DNA of 64,000 nucleotides. It comes from Bacillus vallismortis (GTDB lineage Bacteria > Bacillota > Bacilli > Bacillales > Bacillaceae). Of this stretch, positions 35,553 through 45,046 are shown piece after piece; the stretch's first letter is position 1; each line of letters starts with the position of its first letter. Made by a program: the position numbers and the translations under genes. The stretch lies in NCBI RefSeq assembly GCF_004116955.1, contig NZ_CP026362.1, forward strand, positions 1,342,501-1,406,500, written 5' to 3'. The notes under the pieces were generated by a model, which was not told the origin of the DNA, searched no databases, and worked only from the letters and a program-made list of their open reading frames with translations.

Positions 35553-35743
35553 TGTGTTTCACCCTCAATGTTTGGAGCAGTATGACCTCTTTATTATGAC
35601 ACAGTACGATATATCAGACCAAGTAAAAACCTGATTTGAAACATAAATTTAACCTATGAGATTGAATTGGAACACAGGCGGCTGGTTTGCACCCAAGCAC
35701 ATTTGTTATAAAATAAAACTATGAATAAAGAAAGGTGATACAG

Positions 35744-36067
35744 ATGACTGAATTTAGAGAAATGGAGCGGGCGGCTGCTGATCTGGACGAGGAAACCTTG
35801 TTTCTTGTCGCGCAAACGTTCAAAGCGCTTTCTGATCCGACCAGAATCAGGATTCTCCATTTATTATCCCAAGGTGAACATGCTGTAAACGGAATTGCAG
35901 AAAAACTGAATTTATTGCAATCCACCGTTTCCCACCAGCTCAGATTCTTAAAAAATCTCCGGCTTGTCAAATCGCGAAGAGAAGGAACATCCATTTATTA
36001 CTCTCCGGAGGATGAACACGTTTTAGATGTTCTTCAGCAAATGATCCATCATACCCAACATGATTAA
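35744..36067 (+). CDS. czrA: zinc/cobalt-responsive ArsR-family repressor CzrA
   Basis: A 107-aa ArsR/SmtB repressor. The winged HTH is in [62 protein letters not shown]. The alpha-5 metal site is in the C-terminal helix [19 protein letters not shown], with Asp/His and His/His pairs as in staphylococcal CzrA. It controls metal export genes (czcD, cadA) elsewhere in the genome. I start at the ATG at 35744, with AAAGGTGATACAG upstream. An inverted repeat that could terminate both this gene and yobW follows. Confidence 0.92.
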   Translation: MTEFREMERAAADLDEETLFLVAQTFKALSDPTRIRILHLLSQGEHAVNGIAEKLNLLQSTVSHQLRFLKNLRLVKSRREGTSIYYSPEDEHVLDVLQQMIHHTQHD

Positions 36068-36118
36068 AAAAGACATCCTTGCGTTTATCGCTGTTAGCGG
36101 GCAAGGATGTCTTTTGCT
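36066..36118. terminator. bidirectional terminator shared by czrA and yobW, inside the yobW 3' end
   Basis: AAAAAAGACATCCTTGC pairs with GCAAGGATGTCTTTTGC. The right arm encodes the last codons of yobW (KDILAR), whose stop codon is at 36094-36096. The structure therefore overlaps coding sequence on the minus strand. Confidence 0.75.
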
Positions 36119-36639
36119 TTATTCTGTCCGTTCTGATCGAGTTCGTTTCTGCTGAGCTTGATGACGAACGAAGAAAAACCGATATAATAAACAGCTATTA
36201 GAAAAAAGACGCCAATTGTCAGAGGATCCGTTCCGATTGACTGACTGTACGATCCAAGGCTGTTTAAATCAGGTGAAGTATGATACAGCTCTGTCACTCG
36301 ATACAGAAATCTAGAAAGGAATAAGGTTAAAAGAATCATTTCTACCCAAATATGAGTGCGAAAGTAAATTTTTCCTCTGCGTTTTTCAAAGGAGATGTTT
36401 CTTTTGGCGAAAAAGACAAGAAGCCAGCCGCCAAGAGTGCCGAAAATGAGATAACCATATAAAGACGGATGAATGATGCTGAAGATTGAAAGACCGAAAG
36501 CAAACAGTGAGAAAAGAATCATACGGGTGAACAGCCAGCGAGGCCTCAGCGGCTGATATCCGATGGACCTTTTAATTTTTTTATACAGAAAAAAGATAAT
36601 AATCATGGCAGGATAAATGCTTTGAAGTGTAAGATGCAT
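36094..36639 (-). CDS. yobW: membrane protein YobW (Csk22, CcdC-like)
   Basis: A 181-aa integral membrane protein with five hydrophobic segments (YPAMIIIFFLYKK, LFTRMILFSLFAFGLSIFSII, YGYLIFGTLGGWLLVFFA, VEMILLTLFLSRFLYRV, TIGVFFLIAVYYIGFSSFVI). It belongs to the CcdC/DUF1453-like group; in 168 yobW (csk22) is transcribed by mother-cell sigma-K during sporulation. Start at ATG 36637-36639, after a region containing GGAGGGGATTTCACATC on the minus strand. Function unknown. It converges on czrA. Confidence 0.78.
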   Translation of the reverse strand: MHLTLQSIYPAMIIIFFLYKKIKRSIGYQPLRPRWLFTRMILFSLFAFGLSIFSIIHPSLYGYLIFGTLGGWLLVFFAKRNISFEKRRGKIYFRTHIWVEMILLTLFLSRFLYRVTELYHTSPDLNSLGSYSQSIGTDPLTIGVFFLIAVYYIGFSSFVIKLSRNELDQNGQNKAKDILAR

Positions 36640-36837
36640 GATGTGAAATCCCCTCCGTTGAGAAGTGTATGCTTATCCGGTTCAAAATAGTAATACTTGA
36701 CACAAAAAAGAAGGGGAGACCCCTGTATTCATACCATATGCGGGATTTCGTTGGGCCGCATAATAGATATGCCCAAGCTTTATGAAAATGTTAAGATAGA
36801 TTTTTTTTGTAAAACAATGGAAGAAAAGGTGCGCAAA

Positions 36838-37776
36838 ATGAAATTGGAACGTTTGTTAGCAATGGTTGTGTTATTAATCAGTAAAAAACAAGTACAGGCC
36901 GCTGAACTTGCTGAGATGTTTGAAGTATCTGTAAGAACAATTTACCGTGATATTGAGACGATCAATAGAGCTGGTATTCCAATTGTGACCTCACAGGGCT
37001 CCGGAGGCGGAATTGGCATTATGGAGTCGTATCGGCTTGAGAGAGAGTGGCTGAAAGAGGAGGAGTTATTTGCGATTGCTTCTGCTTTGCAGAGTGTCTC
37101 GTCTATGTATGAACCCGCCTCTCACAGTACAGCTTATCAAAAAATCAAGCATCTTATACCGGAGAAGTCTGCTGAAGCATTTCAGCACCAAACTGAAAAA
37201 TGGTTTATTGACATGACGGCTTGGGGCCAAACTGAGGATCAAAAGGCGCTTCGTGAGAATATCAGCGCCGCCATTGATCAATTGTCAACCATATCATTTA
37301 CATATACAAACGCAAGCGGGGAAACACTTCATCGTCAAACGGAACCTTACACGTTGGTTTGCAAGGCGGGACACTGGTATTTATACGCCTATTGCCTGAT
37401 TAGAAACGATTTTCGCTTTTTTAAATTGAATCGGATGAATGATCTGACCATTTTATATCAATCATTCACCAGAAAAGACATTCAGCTGGATACCTTGCCA
37501 TGGGATAAGAATTGGTACCAAAAGGACCGCTTAACTGAACTGGTCATTCTTGTTCAGCCGGCAGCACGCCAGCGCATACGGGAATGGTTCGGAAATGAAG
37601 TTCTTCATTATGATAAAGATGAAATTTGCCGGGCAGTCATTTCTCTTCCAGACGATCAATGGCTGATCGGGTTTTTGCTGCAGTTCGGAAAGGATATTGA
37701 GATTCTGAAGCCTCTCCATATACGGGATAAAGTAAAAGATACCATTCATCAAATGCAAAAAGTTTATGAAACCTGA
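36838..37776 (+). CDS. yobV: WYL-domain DeoR-type transcriptional regulator YobV
   Basis: A 312-aa regulator of the YafY type. The N-terminal HTH (LAMVVLLISKKQVQAAELAEMFEVSVRTIYRDIETINRAGIPIVTSQG) is followed by a WYL ligand-sensing domain with GHWYLYAYCLIRNDFRFFKLNRM and a C-terminal WCX extension. I start at the ATG at 36838, with AAGGTGCGCAAA upstream; the longer reading from 36697 runs through probable promoter sequence (TTGACA near 36697 on this strand). It probably controls itself and the downstream yobU. A terminator separates the two genes but may be read through. Confidence 0.83.
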   Translation: MKLERLLAMVVLLISKKQVQAAELAEMFEVSVRTIYRDIETINRAGIPIVTSQGSGGGIGIMESYRLEREWLKEEELFAIASALQSVSSMYEPASHSTAYQKIKHLIPEKSAEAFQHQTEKWFIDMTAWGQTEDQKALRENISAAIDQLSTISFTYTNASGETLHRQTEPYTLVCKAGHWYLYAYCLIRNDFRFFKLNRMNDLTILYQSFTRKDIQLDTLPWDKNWYQKDRLTELVILVQPAARQRIREWFGNEVLHYDKDEICRAVISLPDDQWLIGFLLQFGKDIEILKPLHIRDKVKDTIHQMQKVYET

Positions 37777-37802
37777 CACACTGCTGTCAGGTTTCTTTTT
37801 TT
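37768..37802 (+). terminator. terminator overlapping the end of yobV
   Basis: GAAACCTGACA pairs with TGTCAGGTTTC around CACTGC and is followed by seven T residues. The left arm includes the last yobV codons and stop. Confidence 0.82.
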
Positions 37803-37829
37803 ATAATCTAGGTAAAAAGGAGGGATCGT

Positions 37830-38315
37830 ATGAGTTTTTCACATATGACACACTTAGAACAGAAACGGTTTGCCGGGCTTTCACAACGGACCACCAATGC
37901 TTTGGAAATGACGGAACAAAGGCGGATTCCGGCACTGTGGGATCAATTCTGGCAGCTCGATATGAGCGCTCTATTCTCGCAGGCTGAGAAAGATCAAAAC
38001 ATTATCGCCTTATATTCCAATTACGAACAGGAGACGAATGGGCTCTACACATTTTCAGTCGGTACGTTTCAGAAGGAAAGTAGCACTCTTTCGGAACCCT
38101 ATGAAACCATTGATTTGCCAGCTTCCGATTATGCCGTTTTCACTTCCAGAATCGGTCCTATTGAAGAAGTTGTGCTTGAAACGTGGAAGGAAATTTGGTC
38201 TTGGGATAAGCGTCATCTCCGCACATTTACAGGTGACTTTGAAATGTACGATCAAAGTGCAGCAGTACCTCAGCGGGCGCAAGTTCGCATATATGTCGCC
38301 ATAAAACACTCATGA
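37830..38315 (+). CDS. yobU: GyrI-like effector-binding domain protein YobU
   Basis: A 161-aa protein with a GyrI/AraC-effector-binding fold: ALFSQAEKDQNIIALYSNYEQETNGLYTFSVGTFQ and DLPASDYAVFTSRIGPIEEVVLETWKEIWSW. Such stand-alone SHS2 proteins bind small cationic or aromatic compounds, and some act as cyclopropanoid hydrolases. The start ATG has an AAAAGGAGGGATCGT ribosome binding site. It lies 53 nt after yobV, the likely regulator. No catalytic Glu/Tyr set can be assigned confidently. Confidence 0.8.
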   Translation: MSFSHMTHLEQKRFAGLSQRTTNALEMTEQRRIPALWDQFWQLDMSALFSQAEKDQNIIALYSNYEQETNGLYTFSVGTFQKESSTLSEPYETIDLPASDYAVFTSRIGPIEEVVLETWKEIWSWDKRHLRTFTGDFEMYDQSAAVPQRAQVRIYVAIKHS

Positions 38316-38331
38316 ACTGAATGCTTGAGAA

Positions 38332-38378
38332 AACGAATGATGTTAGTCCATAATAAAACTAACACCATTCGTTTTTTA
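38332..38378 (+). terminator. terminator of yobU
   Basis: AACGAATGATGTTAGT pairs with ACTAACACCATTCGTT (one mismatch) and is followed by five to six T residues. Confidence 0.8.
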
Positions 38379-38395
38379 ATAGGGGGACTAAATAA

Positions 38396-39097
38396 ATGAG
38401 AGTGACTCAGCATCAAACGGTTTGGCAGCTGACTTTCTTGCCGGCATTATTTCCGGTCAATTGCTATTTAGTAGAGGAAGAAAATGAAGTCACCCTTATT
38501 GATGCCGCACTACCGGGCAGCTATAAAGGAATCATTCAAGCTGTAAATCAGCTGGGAAAGCCCCTTCAGCATATTTTACTGACCCATGCACATGGGGATC
38601 ATGTCGGCTCACTGGATGCATTGACAGAAGCATTTCCCCATGCAAAGGTGATGATCTCAGAACGGGATTCTTTTCTGCTGCAAGGCGACACATCGCTGCG
38701 TCATGATGAGCCGCAGACATCTATAAAAGGAGGTATTCCGAAACACGTGCAAACAAAGCCTCACCAGCTGCTGACAGGCGATGAAACAATCGGTTCACTG
38801 CTTGCGATCCCCACACCGGGCCATACACCGGGCAGCATGTCATTTATTGATACAAGAAACGGCACAATCATAGCTGGTGATGCGTTTCAATTGCGCGGAG
38901 GAATTGCTGTATCAGGCCAGGTGAAATGGACGTTTCCTTTTCCCGCCTTCGGCACATGGAATAAGGAGGAAGCCATTAAAAGCGCACAATTGCTCACCGA
39001 CAAGGCGCCTTCGTGTCTCGCGGTGGGACATGGGAATTTCCTGAGATCACCCGCAGAACGGATGCGCCAGGCCATCCAAAAAGCAAAGATAGGGTGA
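38396..39097 (+). CDS. yobT: metallo-beta-lactamase-fold hydrolase YobT
   Basis: A 233-aa MBL-fold enzyme. The metal-binding motif THAHGDHVG (HxHxDH), His in PTPGHTPGSMSF, Asp in IIAGDAFQ and C-terminal His in CLAVGHGNF are all present. The short family is glyoxalase II-like; the substrate is unknown. The ribosome binding site is TAGGGGGACTAAATAA. It is followed by remains of a TetR-type gene (yobS) and by yobQ. Confidence 0.85.
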   Translation: MRVTQHQTVWQLTFLPALFPVNCYLVEEENEVTLIDAALPGSYKGIIQAVNQLGKPLQHILLTHAHGDHVGSLDALTEAFPHAKVMISERDSFLLQGDTSLRHDEPQTSIKGGIPKHVQTKPHQLLTGDETIGSLLAIPTPGHTPGSMSFIDTRNGTIIAGDAFQLRGGIAVSGQVKWTFPFPAFGTWNKEEAIKSAQLLTDKAPSCLAVGHGNFLRSPAERMRQAIQKAKIG

Positions 39098-39133
39098 TTC
39101 CGCTACGCCTTCTTTAGCTCATGCATCTGTTGA

Positions 39134-39403
39134 TTTTGCAGTTTAAATAAAGAATATTATGAAGCAGTTTTCCTTAAGGTTCAGAACGAAAGGGCAAAAT
39201 CTCAGACCAAAATGTCTAGCTTGTCTTTGAAGCTCGTTGAAAACAGTTATACAGACGAAGAGGCTGCCATTCGCGCGACAAGAAGCCTGGTGCAAGGCTT
39301 TACGGTTTTCATCACAAAAGAAGCTTTTGAACGTAAGAGGATATTTCAGAAAGCTGCCATTTTCAATTCGGACGTATTTGTCAGGATTATTAATAGACAA
39401 TAA
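39134..39403 (+). pseudogene. yobS: remnant of a TetR-type regulator gene (probably yobS), 5'-truncated
   Basis: An open frame without a proper start reads FCSLNKEYYEAVFLKVQNER ... SSLSLKLVENSYTDEEAAIR ATRSLVQGFTVFITKEAFER. The second half matches the C-terminal WHG ligand domain of TetR regulators (DEEAAIRATRSLVQGF is the helix 8-9 region). No N-terminal HTH is visible upstream, where yobT ends only 36 bp away. In 168, yobS and yobR lie between yobT and yobQ, so this strain seems to have lost yobR and most of yobS. The identity with yobS is inferred from position. Confidence 0.5.
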
Positions 39404-39537
39404 AAATATGATGTATAGTCTTATATTTCTGAATATTGTATAATGTCAAAGTATTATAAGGGCGGCAGTCTTTATATGAAATGTCGGAATACCGTTCCCG
39501 AATGAAAAGAAGACCAAAGGAGAGGAGGGGATTGCTG

Positions 39538-40257
39538 ATGGACTCGCTTCAAGAGATCATTTGCGAAAAACGGACATATACACGTCTTTATCATTCACAT
39601 CGGCATGCGTACAGCCAATTTCTTTTTCCGCTTGAAGGGAGTATTGATCTTGAGACGGAGGGGCGCGAGGTGAAATTAAAGCCGGATCATTTTTTGTATA
39701 TTCCGCCTGAGTGCGAGCATCGTTTCCGTTCAATTGGCAGAAATGAGTGTCTTGTACTGGATGTTCCGCTTTATGCGATGAAAATTGATGAGTATCATGC
39801 GGGATCGGGAATTGAAGCTGCACTTGATCCTTTCTGGTCTTCCATCAGGTATTTACTGACGGAGGAAGCAAAAGCGGGCACTGCAAACTCGCTGCATATG
39901 CTTGTTCAATACATAAAAGAAAAACTGCAATCCCACACCTACGCCTCAATTGTCTACATTCACAGCCATTTATTTGAGCGGCTGACGATTAAAAAGCTGG
40001 CAGACATCGAGCATTATCACCCAGCCTACTATTCAAGCTGGTTCAAGAAGCAGACGGGGAAGTCGCCGCAGAACTATATCGCTGATCTTCGTCTTGAGGA
40101 AGCGAAACGAATGCTGATGGAGAAAAAGGAAACCCTTACTGTCGTCAGCGAGGTGCTGGGCTTTCAAAATCTCTCTTCATTTACAAGATGGTTTACACAA
40201 AGGACAGGCATGCCGCCCCGTCTATATCAAAACACCTTATATTTGGATAAAAAATGA
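39538..40257 (+). CDS. yobQ: AraC-family transcriptional regulator YobQ
   Basis: A 239-aa regulator with an N-terminal cupin domain ([55 protein letters not shown]) and a C-terminal pair of HTH motifs ([47 protein letters not shown] and [27 protein letters not shown]). The ATG at 39538 has GGAGAGGAGGGG upstream. The ligand and targets are unknown. Overall the typical small AraC layout, length close to 168 YobQ. Confidence 0.86.
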   Translation: MDSLQEIICEKRTYTRLYHSHRHAYSQFLFPLEGSIDLETEGREVKLKPDHFLYIPPECEHRFRSIGRNECLVLDVPLYAMKIDEYHAGSGIEAALDPFWSSIRYLLTEEAKAGTANSLHMLVQYIKEKLQSHTYASIVYIHSHLFERLTIKKLADIEHYHPAYYSSWFKKQTGKSPQNYIADLRLEEAKRMLMEKKETLTVVSEVLGFQNLSSFTRWFTQRTGMPPRLYQNTLYLDKK

Positions 40258-40321
40258 TCGTTTTTTGGTTAAACAAACATTGGAGATCTCTTTTATAATG
40301 GGAGAAAAAGGGGTTATCGAT

Positions 40322-40654
40322 ATGGCAGTCATTGAAGATTTTGAGAAGTTGGATATCAGAACAGGCACGATTGTAAAAGCGGAGGAATTTCCTGAAGCAA
40401 GAGTCCCGGCGATTAAGCTTGTGATTGATTTTGGAGCAGAAATCGGCATGAAACAGTCCAGTGCGCAAATCACAAAGCGCTACCAGCCAGAAGACCTGAT
40501 CAACAAGCAAATCATAGCAGTCGTCAACTTTCCACCGCGCCGGATTGCAGGATTTAAATCGGAAGTACTGGTTCTTGGCGGCATACCCGGGCAGGGCGAC
40601 GTTGTCCTGCTGCAGCCGGGGCAGCCAGTCCCAAACGGCACAAAAATCGGATAA
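40322..40654 (+). CDS. csaA: protein-secretion chaperone CsaA (tRNA-binding fold)
   Basis: A 110-aa OB-fold protein of the tRNA-binding domain family (EMAP II / MetRS C-terminus-like). It binds unfolded preproteins and SecA in B. subtilis. The fold is seen in [46 protein letters not shown] and [20 protein letters not shown]. The ATG at 40322 has AAAAGGGGTTATCGAT upstream; an in-frame ATG further upstream is not needed. It is followed by a terminator and the first copy of an 84-bp repeat. Confidence 0.92.
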   Translation: MAVIEDFEKLDIRTGTIVKAEEFPEARVPAIKLVIDFGAEIGMKQSSAQITKRYQPEDLINKQIIAVVNFPPRRIAGFKSEVLVLGGIPGQGDVVLLQPGQPVPNGTKIG

Positions 40655-40660
40655 CACAAA

Positions 40661-40690
40661 AAAGACGTTTGCCTAAGGCAAACGTCTTTG
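40661..40690 (+). terminator. terminator of csaA
   Basis: AAAGACGTTTGCC pairs with GGCAAACGTCTTT around TAA. The stem ends in TTT and then GCG, so the U-tract is only three residues. Confidence 0.65.
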
Positions 40691-40709
40691 CGTATTGAGG
40701 CGATGCACC

Positions 40710-40793
40710 ACACGCCACATTCGTGTGCGCCGCAAGGGCATGTGCATCGGCTTACACAATTCAGCTCATCGCTATATGAATATAGCATGGCGG
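40710..40793. repeat. 84-bp structured repeat, copy 1
   Basis: The segment from ACACGCCACATTCGTGTGCG to ATAGCATGGCGG recurs at 43187-43270 in the same orientation with one substitution and two single-base indels. It folds well: (C)ACACG/CGTGT(G), GCC-GCAA-GGGC, and a perfect GCTATAT-GA-ATATAGC hairpin. In this copy CGATGCAC just before the repeat also pairs with GTGCATCG inside it, closing a cloverleaf-like form. Both copies lie in intergenic DNA downstream of genes. Confidence 0.8.
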
Positions 40794-41150
40794 CTGCAGA
40801 AATGCAAGAGTTACTTTGTCATTTTGATGATCCGTATCTTATTTTTCTATATTTACTGTCATGTAGATGTACATATTAGGATTGGAGTATTGAGTAATAG
40901 CGAGTTGGTTTTTTGTGATAGGATGTTCCAAACCCAGTCATGATCAATGCAGCTTTTGAGACTTATTGAATTTCTTTATGCTGTGCGCACTATTTCAGCA
41001 TCATTTGAGCTACAAGCTGCCAACGATAGGCTCAAAGTGAATGCGGTTATTGTAAATTTAATTTTTCTTTAATATCATTGCATTTCTCTTTAAGACTTTC
41101 TGGCGTATGTTAAAATTTTACTGAACTCAAAGTCAAAAGGGGAATGTTTT
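40794..41150. other. intergenic region after repeat copy 1
   Basis: About 360 bp of AT-rich DNA with no supported gene. It leads into the SunI-like gene. A possible promoter for that gene is TTAATA/TATCATT-like sequence around 41040-41085. Confidence 0.4.
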
Positions 41151-41405
41151 ATGCTGGGAATCAACGTTGAAAAATCAAATGAAAACTTAATAATCAATTG
41201 GCAGCTAACCAAAATTGAAATTCCAATCAAAGAAATTAACGATGTATTCCTTGACCCAAACTATGGGGGAGAGGAGAAAAGCGCAGTCAGGATTGGGTTT
41301 CCTTACGGCTCAACGGATAGGGTAGTAATTAAAACAACAAATAATACTTACATTTTGTTCACCACTAATGCTGCTTCAATTATGAGTAAAATTGTTTCTT
41401 ACTGA
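41151..41405 (+). CDS. SunI/YnzG-like small immunity-type PH-domain protein
   Basis: An 84-aa protein starting MLGINVEKSNENLIINWQLT. It closely resembles SunI (YolF), the sublancin-immunity protein, and its paralogue YnzG: a small bacterial PH-type domain with the conserved WQLxKIEIPxKEIxDV and TDRVVIKTxxNTYILFTTN segments. The ribosome binding site AAAAGGGGAATGTTTT is strong. No sublancin or other bacteriocin precursor, glycosyltransferase or exporter lies nearby, so this would be an orphan immunity-like gene. It is followed 16 bp later by a nuclease-like gene. SunI has one membrane helix in an unusual topology; here the protein looks mainly soluble or peripheral. Confidence 0.72.
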   Translation: MLGINVEKSNENLIINWQLTKIEIPIKEINDVFLDPNYGGEEKSAVRIGFPYGSTDRVVIKTTNNTYILFTTNAASIMSKIVSY

Positions 41406-41421
41406 CCACCTGAGATATGAA

Positions 41422-41775
41422 ATGAATATATTAAACTGTAATCCTACAGAATTGAGGCATTTAATTGGCAGGATTGGTGAATTCATTTGTGCACTTCAAA
41501 CCAATGGCACTCTGGCACGTCAAACGAATCATGACGGATTTGATGTTGTGAGTAATAGCAGACGAATTAGTGTAAAAACAACAGCTCAATTAAGTGGTTT
41601 TATTCCCATAAATCAAAATACAAATAATGATTTTGATGATTTTAACATTATTTATTTTGGGCCAAAGGAAGAAGTGAAAACAATCAGTAAAGTTTACGGA
41701 GGTAAATATGAAGTTAGTATTGGACAACTAAAGAAACTTAATAGAGAGTATCAATTCAATAAAACAATTGTTTGA
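41422..41775 (+). CDS. small nuclease-like protein (PD-(D/E)xK-like, DUF6998-type)
   Basis: A 117-aa protein starting MNILNCNPTELRHLIGRIGEFICA. The arrangement GRIGEF (helix with Glu), HDGFDVVSNS (Asp) and RRISVKTTAQ (VK) is what one expects of a restriction-endonuclease-like core of the DUF6998 kind. The start is uncertain: the ATG at 41422 has only a weak ribosome binding site, and an in-frame TTG at 41392 is possible and would overlap the previous gene. Together with the SunI-like gene it may form a two-gene operon. Function unknown; nuclease activity is an inference from the motif spacing. Confidence 0.5.
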   Translation: MNILNCNPTELRHLIGRIGEFICALQTNGTLARQTNHDGFDVVSNSRRISVKTTAQLSGFIPINQNTNNDFDDFNIIYFGPKEEVKTISKVYGGKYEVSIGQLKKLNREYQFNKTIV

Positions 41776-41782
41776 AAGCAAC

Positions 41783-41813
41783 CATCCCCTCAAAATAAAG
41801 GGGATGTTTCTTT
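41783..41813 (+). terminator. terminator after the nuclease-like gene
   Basis: CATCCCCT / AGGGGATG stem with an 8-nt loop, followed by TTTCTTT. Confidence 0.75.
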
Positions 41814-42899
<1,086 letters not shown>

Positions 42900-43328
42900 C
42901 AGGTCATCACGGGTAGCTAACGGGCTGCTGATCGTTCCTTAAGAGTTTTTGTCATTTGTTATTGTGAGTTACTAAGAAGCGACGGTCTTTTTGCTGGAAT
43001 CCTAATATATGACTTCAATGGTAAATGATTATTAAACAAACATTAAGAACATATGTCACGCACTTCCAACAATGCAAGTAGAAGCAGCAGATAAGATGGA
43101 TTTTAAAAGTGTGACCTCACTTGTAACCTGACCAAATAAAAAAAGCGATGAACTGCGCTGTGTATGGCTTTGTAGTACCTCTTTTGACACGCCACATTCG
43201 TGTGCGCCGCAAAGGGCATGTACATCGGCTTACACAATTCAGCTCATCGCTATATGAAATAGCATGGCGGGTGAACGAATGTAAGGATTTCTTTGTTATA
43301 GACAACAAAATTTAGCACAGAGCAAGAT
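42900..43328. other. intergenic region between xynA and yobN
   Basis: About 430 bp without genes. It contains repeat copy 2 (43187-43270) and, just upstream, AGCGATGAACTG...TGTGTATGGC (43144-43168), which pairs with GGCTTACACAATTCAGCTCATCGCT within the repeat to form one large hairpin of about 110 nt. Confidence 0.5.
43187..43270. repeat. 84-bp structured repeat, copy 2
   Basis: A direct repeat of 40710-40793 with one substitution (TGTACAT for TGTGCAT), one extra A and one missing T. In this copy the preceding 40 bp supply a long complementary arm, making a larger extended stem-loop than copy 1, which suggests this is the fuller form of the element. Confidence 0.8.
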
Positions 43329-44765
43329 CTAAGATAAACGATTGATCTCATAAGCGGAACGGATTCCGGATTCAATTGCACCTTGCATCCACGCATGAGT
43401 GAGTGAGACGTGTTCTCCAGCGAAATGAACTCTTCCCTCAGGGACAGGCATATAGGGATACAGTTCTAATTCTTGACCTGGTTCCATAGCTGTAAAGGCT
43501 CCCGCAGAATAAGGATTTTGACTCCAGCTAAAAGAGGCGCCCGACACAAACTCAGCCCATACAATATCGCCATATATTTCAGATAAATTCAGTAACGAAT
43601 ACTGAATACGCTCTCCTTCTGAAAGACTGTCCCACATCAGTGCCTCGTCCGCCCACGTATAACTCGCCAGAACAACAGCATGTCCATTTTCTCCAATACC
43701 AGTGCTTGGATAATACGAAAAACGAATCGGAAGATCAGTAATCGATTTGCCGCCGCGCTGTCCGGCTTTTTCCCAAAATCGGCTTTTAAACTCTAAGCCG
43801 ATTTTTGTTGCGCTCATATAGTTCAGTTCACGAATAGCCCTTCGTTTATAGTAGGAAAATGAATGGTATGGTTCGACCTTCACAAATCGCAATGTTGAAA
43901 AAGGAATGGTGATAATAGCGAGATCAGCTGTGAACGTTACATGTTCTGCTGTTTGTTGGTGCCGACAATGGATCGTAACACTAGTCGCATTTTGAGACAC
44001 TTTCATCATTTTTTGATGGTATAGAATATTTGTTTTTAGTTGAGGAAGAAACGCGTAAGGAAGCCGATCCATGCCGCCTGTTATTTCATAGAAGTGAGTG
44101 GGCGAAGTAAAAAGGATGGATTCCCGTAACACCTCAACAAGGGACATCCCCATATACGCTTCCATATCCAGTAGGACACCAATCATATCGATCGCACCAT
44201 ATGAAAAATAAGTGCTTAAAAACGAGCTTAACGAGTCATTTTTGTATTGTTTTTCAACAATCAGCCAATTTCTCGCAGGATTTTGATAAATAAAATGCAG
44301 AATAGGCTGTAATACAGAAAGCAACAGCTCTTCAGCGGTTTTTCCTTGTTCGTTTCGTGCAACGGGGTATCTTAAGATCTGAGGATGTCGTTCAAAAAGA
44401 TGGAGACGTGTTTTGATCCCATTTGTATAAATGATGTCCATTGGGCTTTTGTTGATAAATACATTTGTCGGCAGCCTGAATTTTTTAATATATTCTAAGG
44501 TTAACATATGGATATTCGGAATGCGCATCGGGCCAACATTAAAGTACAAACCATCACTAAAGGGAGATCTCAACGTGCGGACACGGCCGCCTGCTCTGCC
44601 GCTCGCTTCAAGAATCGTTACTCTGTGTCCGGCATTTTTCAGCAAAGATGCTGATACCAGCCCGGCCAATCCAGCTCCCACAACAATAATATGCTTTGGA
44701 TGATGTGATGCGTTAAGTCCGTTTCTAATGATCTTCACCATGTCTTCATTTGTTAGAGAAGTCAC
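43329..44765 (-). CDS. yobN: FAD-dependent amine / L-amino acid oxidase YobN
   Basis: A 478-aa flavoprotein of the monoamine oxidase/LAAO family. The FAD dinucleotide fold is HIIVVGAGLAGLVSASLLKNAGHRVTILEASGRAGGRVRTLR. A GMDRLPYAFL segment and the C-terminal FAD-binding block GRVHFAGEHVSLTHAWMQGAIESGIRSA are intact. There is no signal peptide. It matches 168 YobN in length. The expected reaction is oxidative deamination of an amino acid or amine with H2O2 release; the substrate is unknown. Confidence 0.87.
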   Translation of the reverse strand: MTSLTNEDMVKIIRNGLNASHHPKHIIVVGAGLAGLVSASLLKNAGHRVTILEASGRAGGRVRTLRSPFSDGLYFNVGPMRIPNIHMLTLEYIKKFRLPTNVFINKSPMDIIYTNGIKTRLHLFERHPQILRYPVARNEQGKTAEELLLSVLQPILHFIYQNPARNWLIVEKQYKNDSLSSFLSTYFSYGAIDMIGVLLDMEAYMGMSLVEVLRESILFTSPTHFYEITGGMDRLPYAFLPQLKTNILYHQKMMKVSQNATSVTIHCRHQQTAEHVTFTADLAIITIPFSTLRFVKVEPYHSFSYYKRRAIRELNYMSATKIGLEFKSRFWEKAGQRGGKSITDLPIRFSYYPSTGIGENGHAVVLASYTWADEALMWDSLSEGERIQYSLLNLSEIYGDIVWAEFVSGASFSWSQNPYSAGAFTAMEPGQELELYPYMPVPEGRVHFAGEHVSLTHAWMQGAIESGIRSAYEINRLS

Positions 44766-45046
44766 TTTTTGGAAGCACCTCTTTTATGAATATATGACAT
44801 TATATTCAGTGAAAAGGGCGTTTATCACGTTCTGTTCACAACTTTTGTGTTAGGAATGCCAAACGGACATATATTCTCGTTTAAAAACAATATGTTGTGC
44901 TGTGAATATATTGAAAAATATCTTAGGTGAACAAAGCAACCCTTAAGGAAATGTAAAACTTCGAAGCGAAGGATCAATTGTTTAATTTTATAAAACTGTT
45001 GGAAACGGTTTTTCCGTCTGCGATAATAAAGGAAGAGGTGAAAGCA

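Noticed and set aside
40480..40788. Minus-strand ORF covering csaA and the first repeat
   Set aside because: It arises from csaA in antisense plus the structured repeat. The shared peptide with the ORF at 43117-43308 simply reflects the DNA repeat.
40700..40795. CRISPR array or riboswitch explanation for the repeated structured element
   Set aside because: Only two copies 2.4 kb apart and no regular spacers, so not CRISPR; it lies downstream of genes rather than in leaders, so a riboswitch is unlikely.
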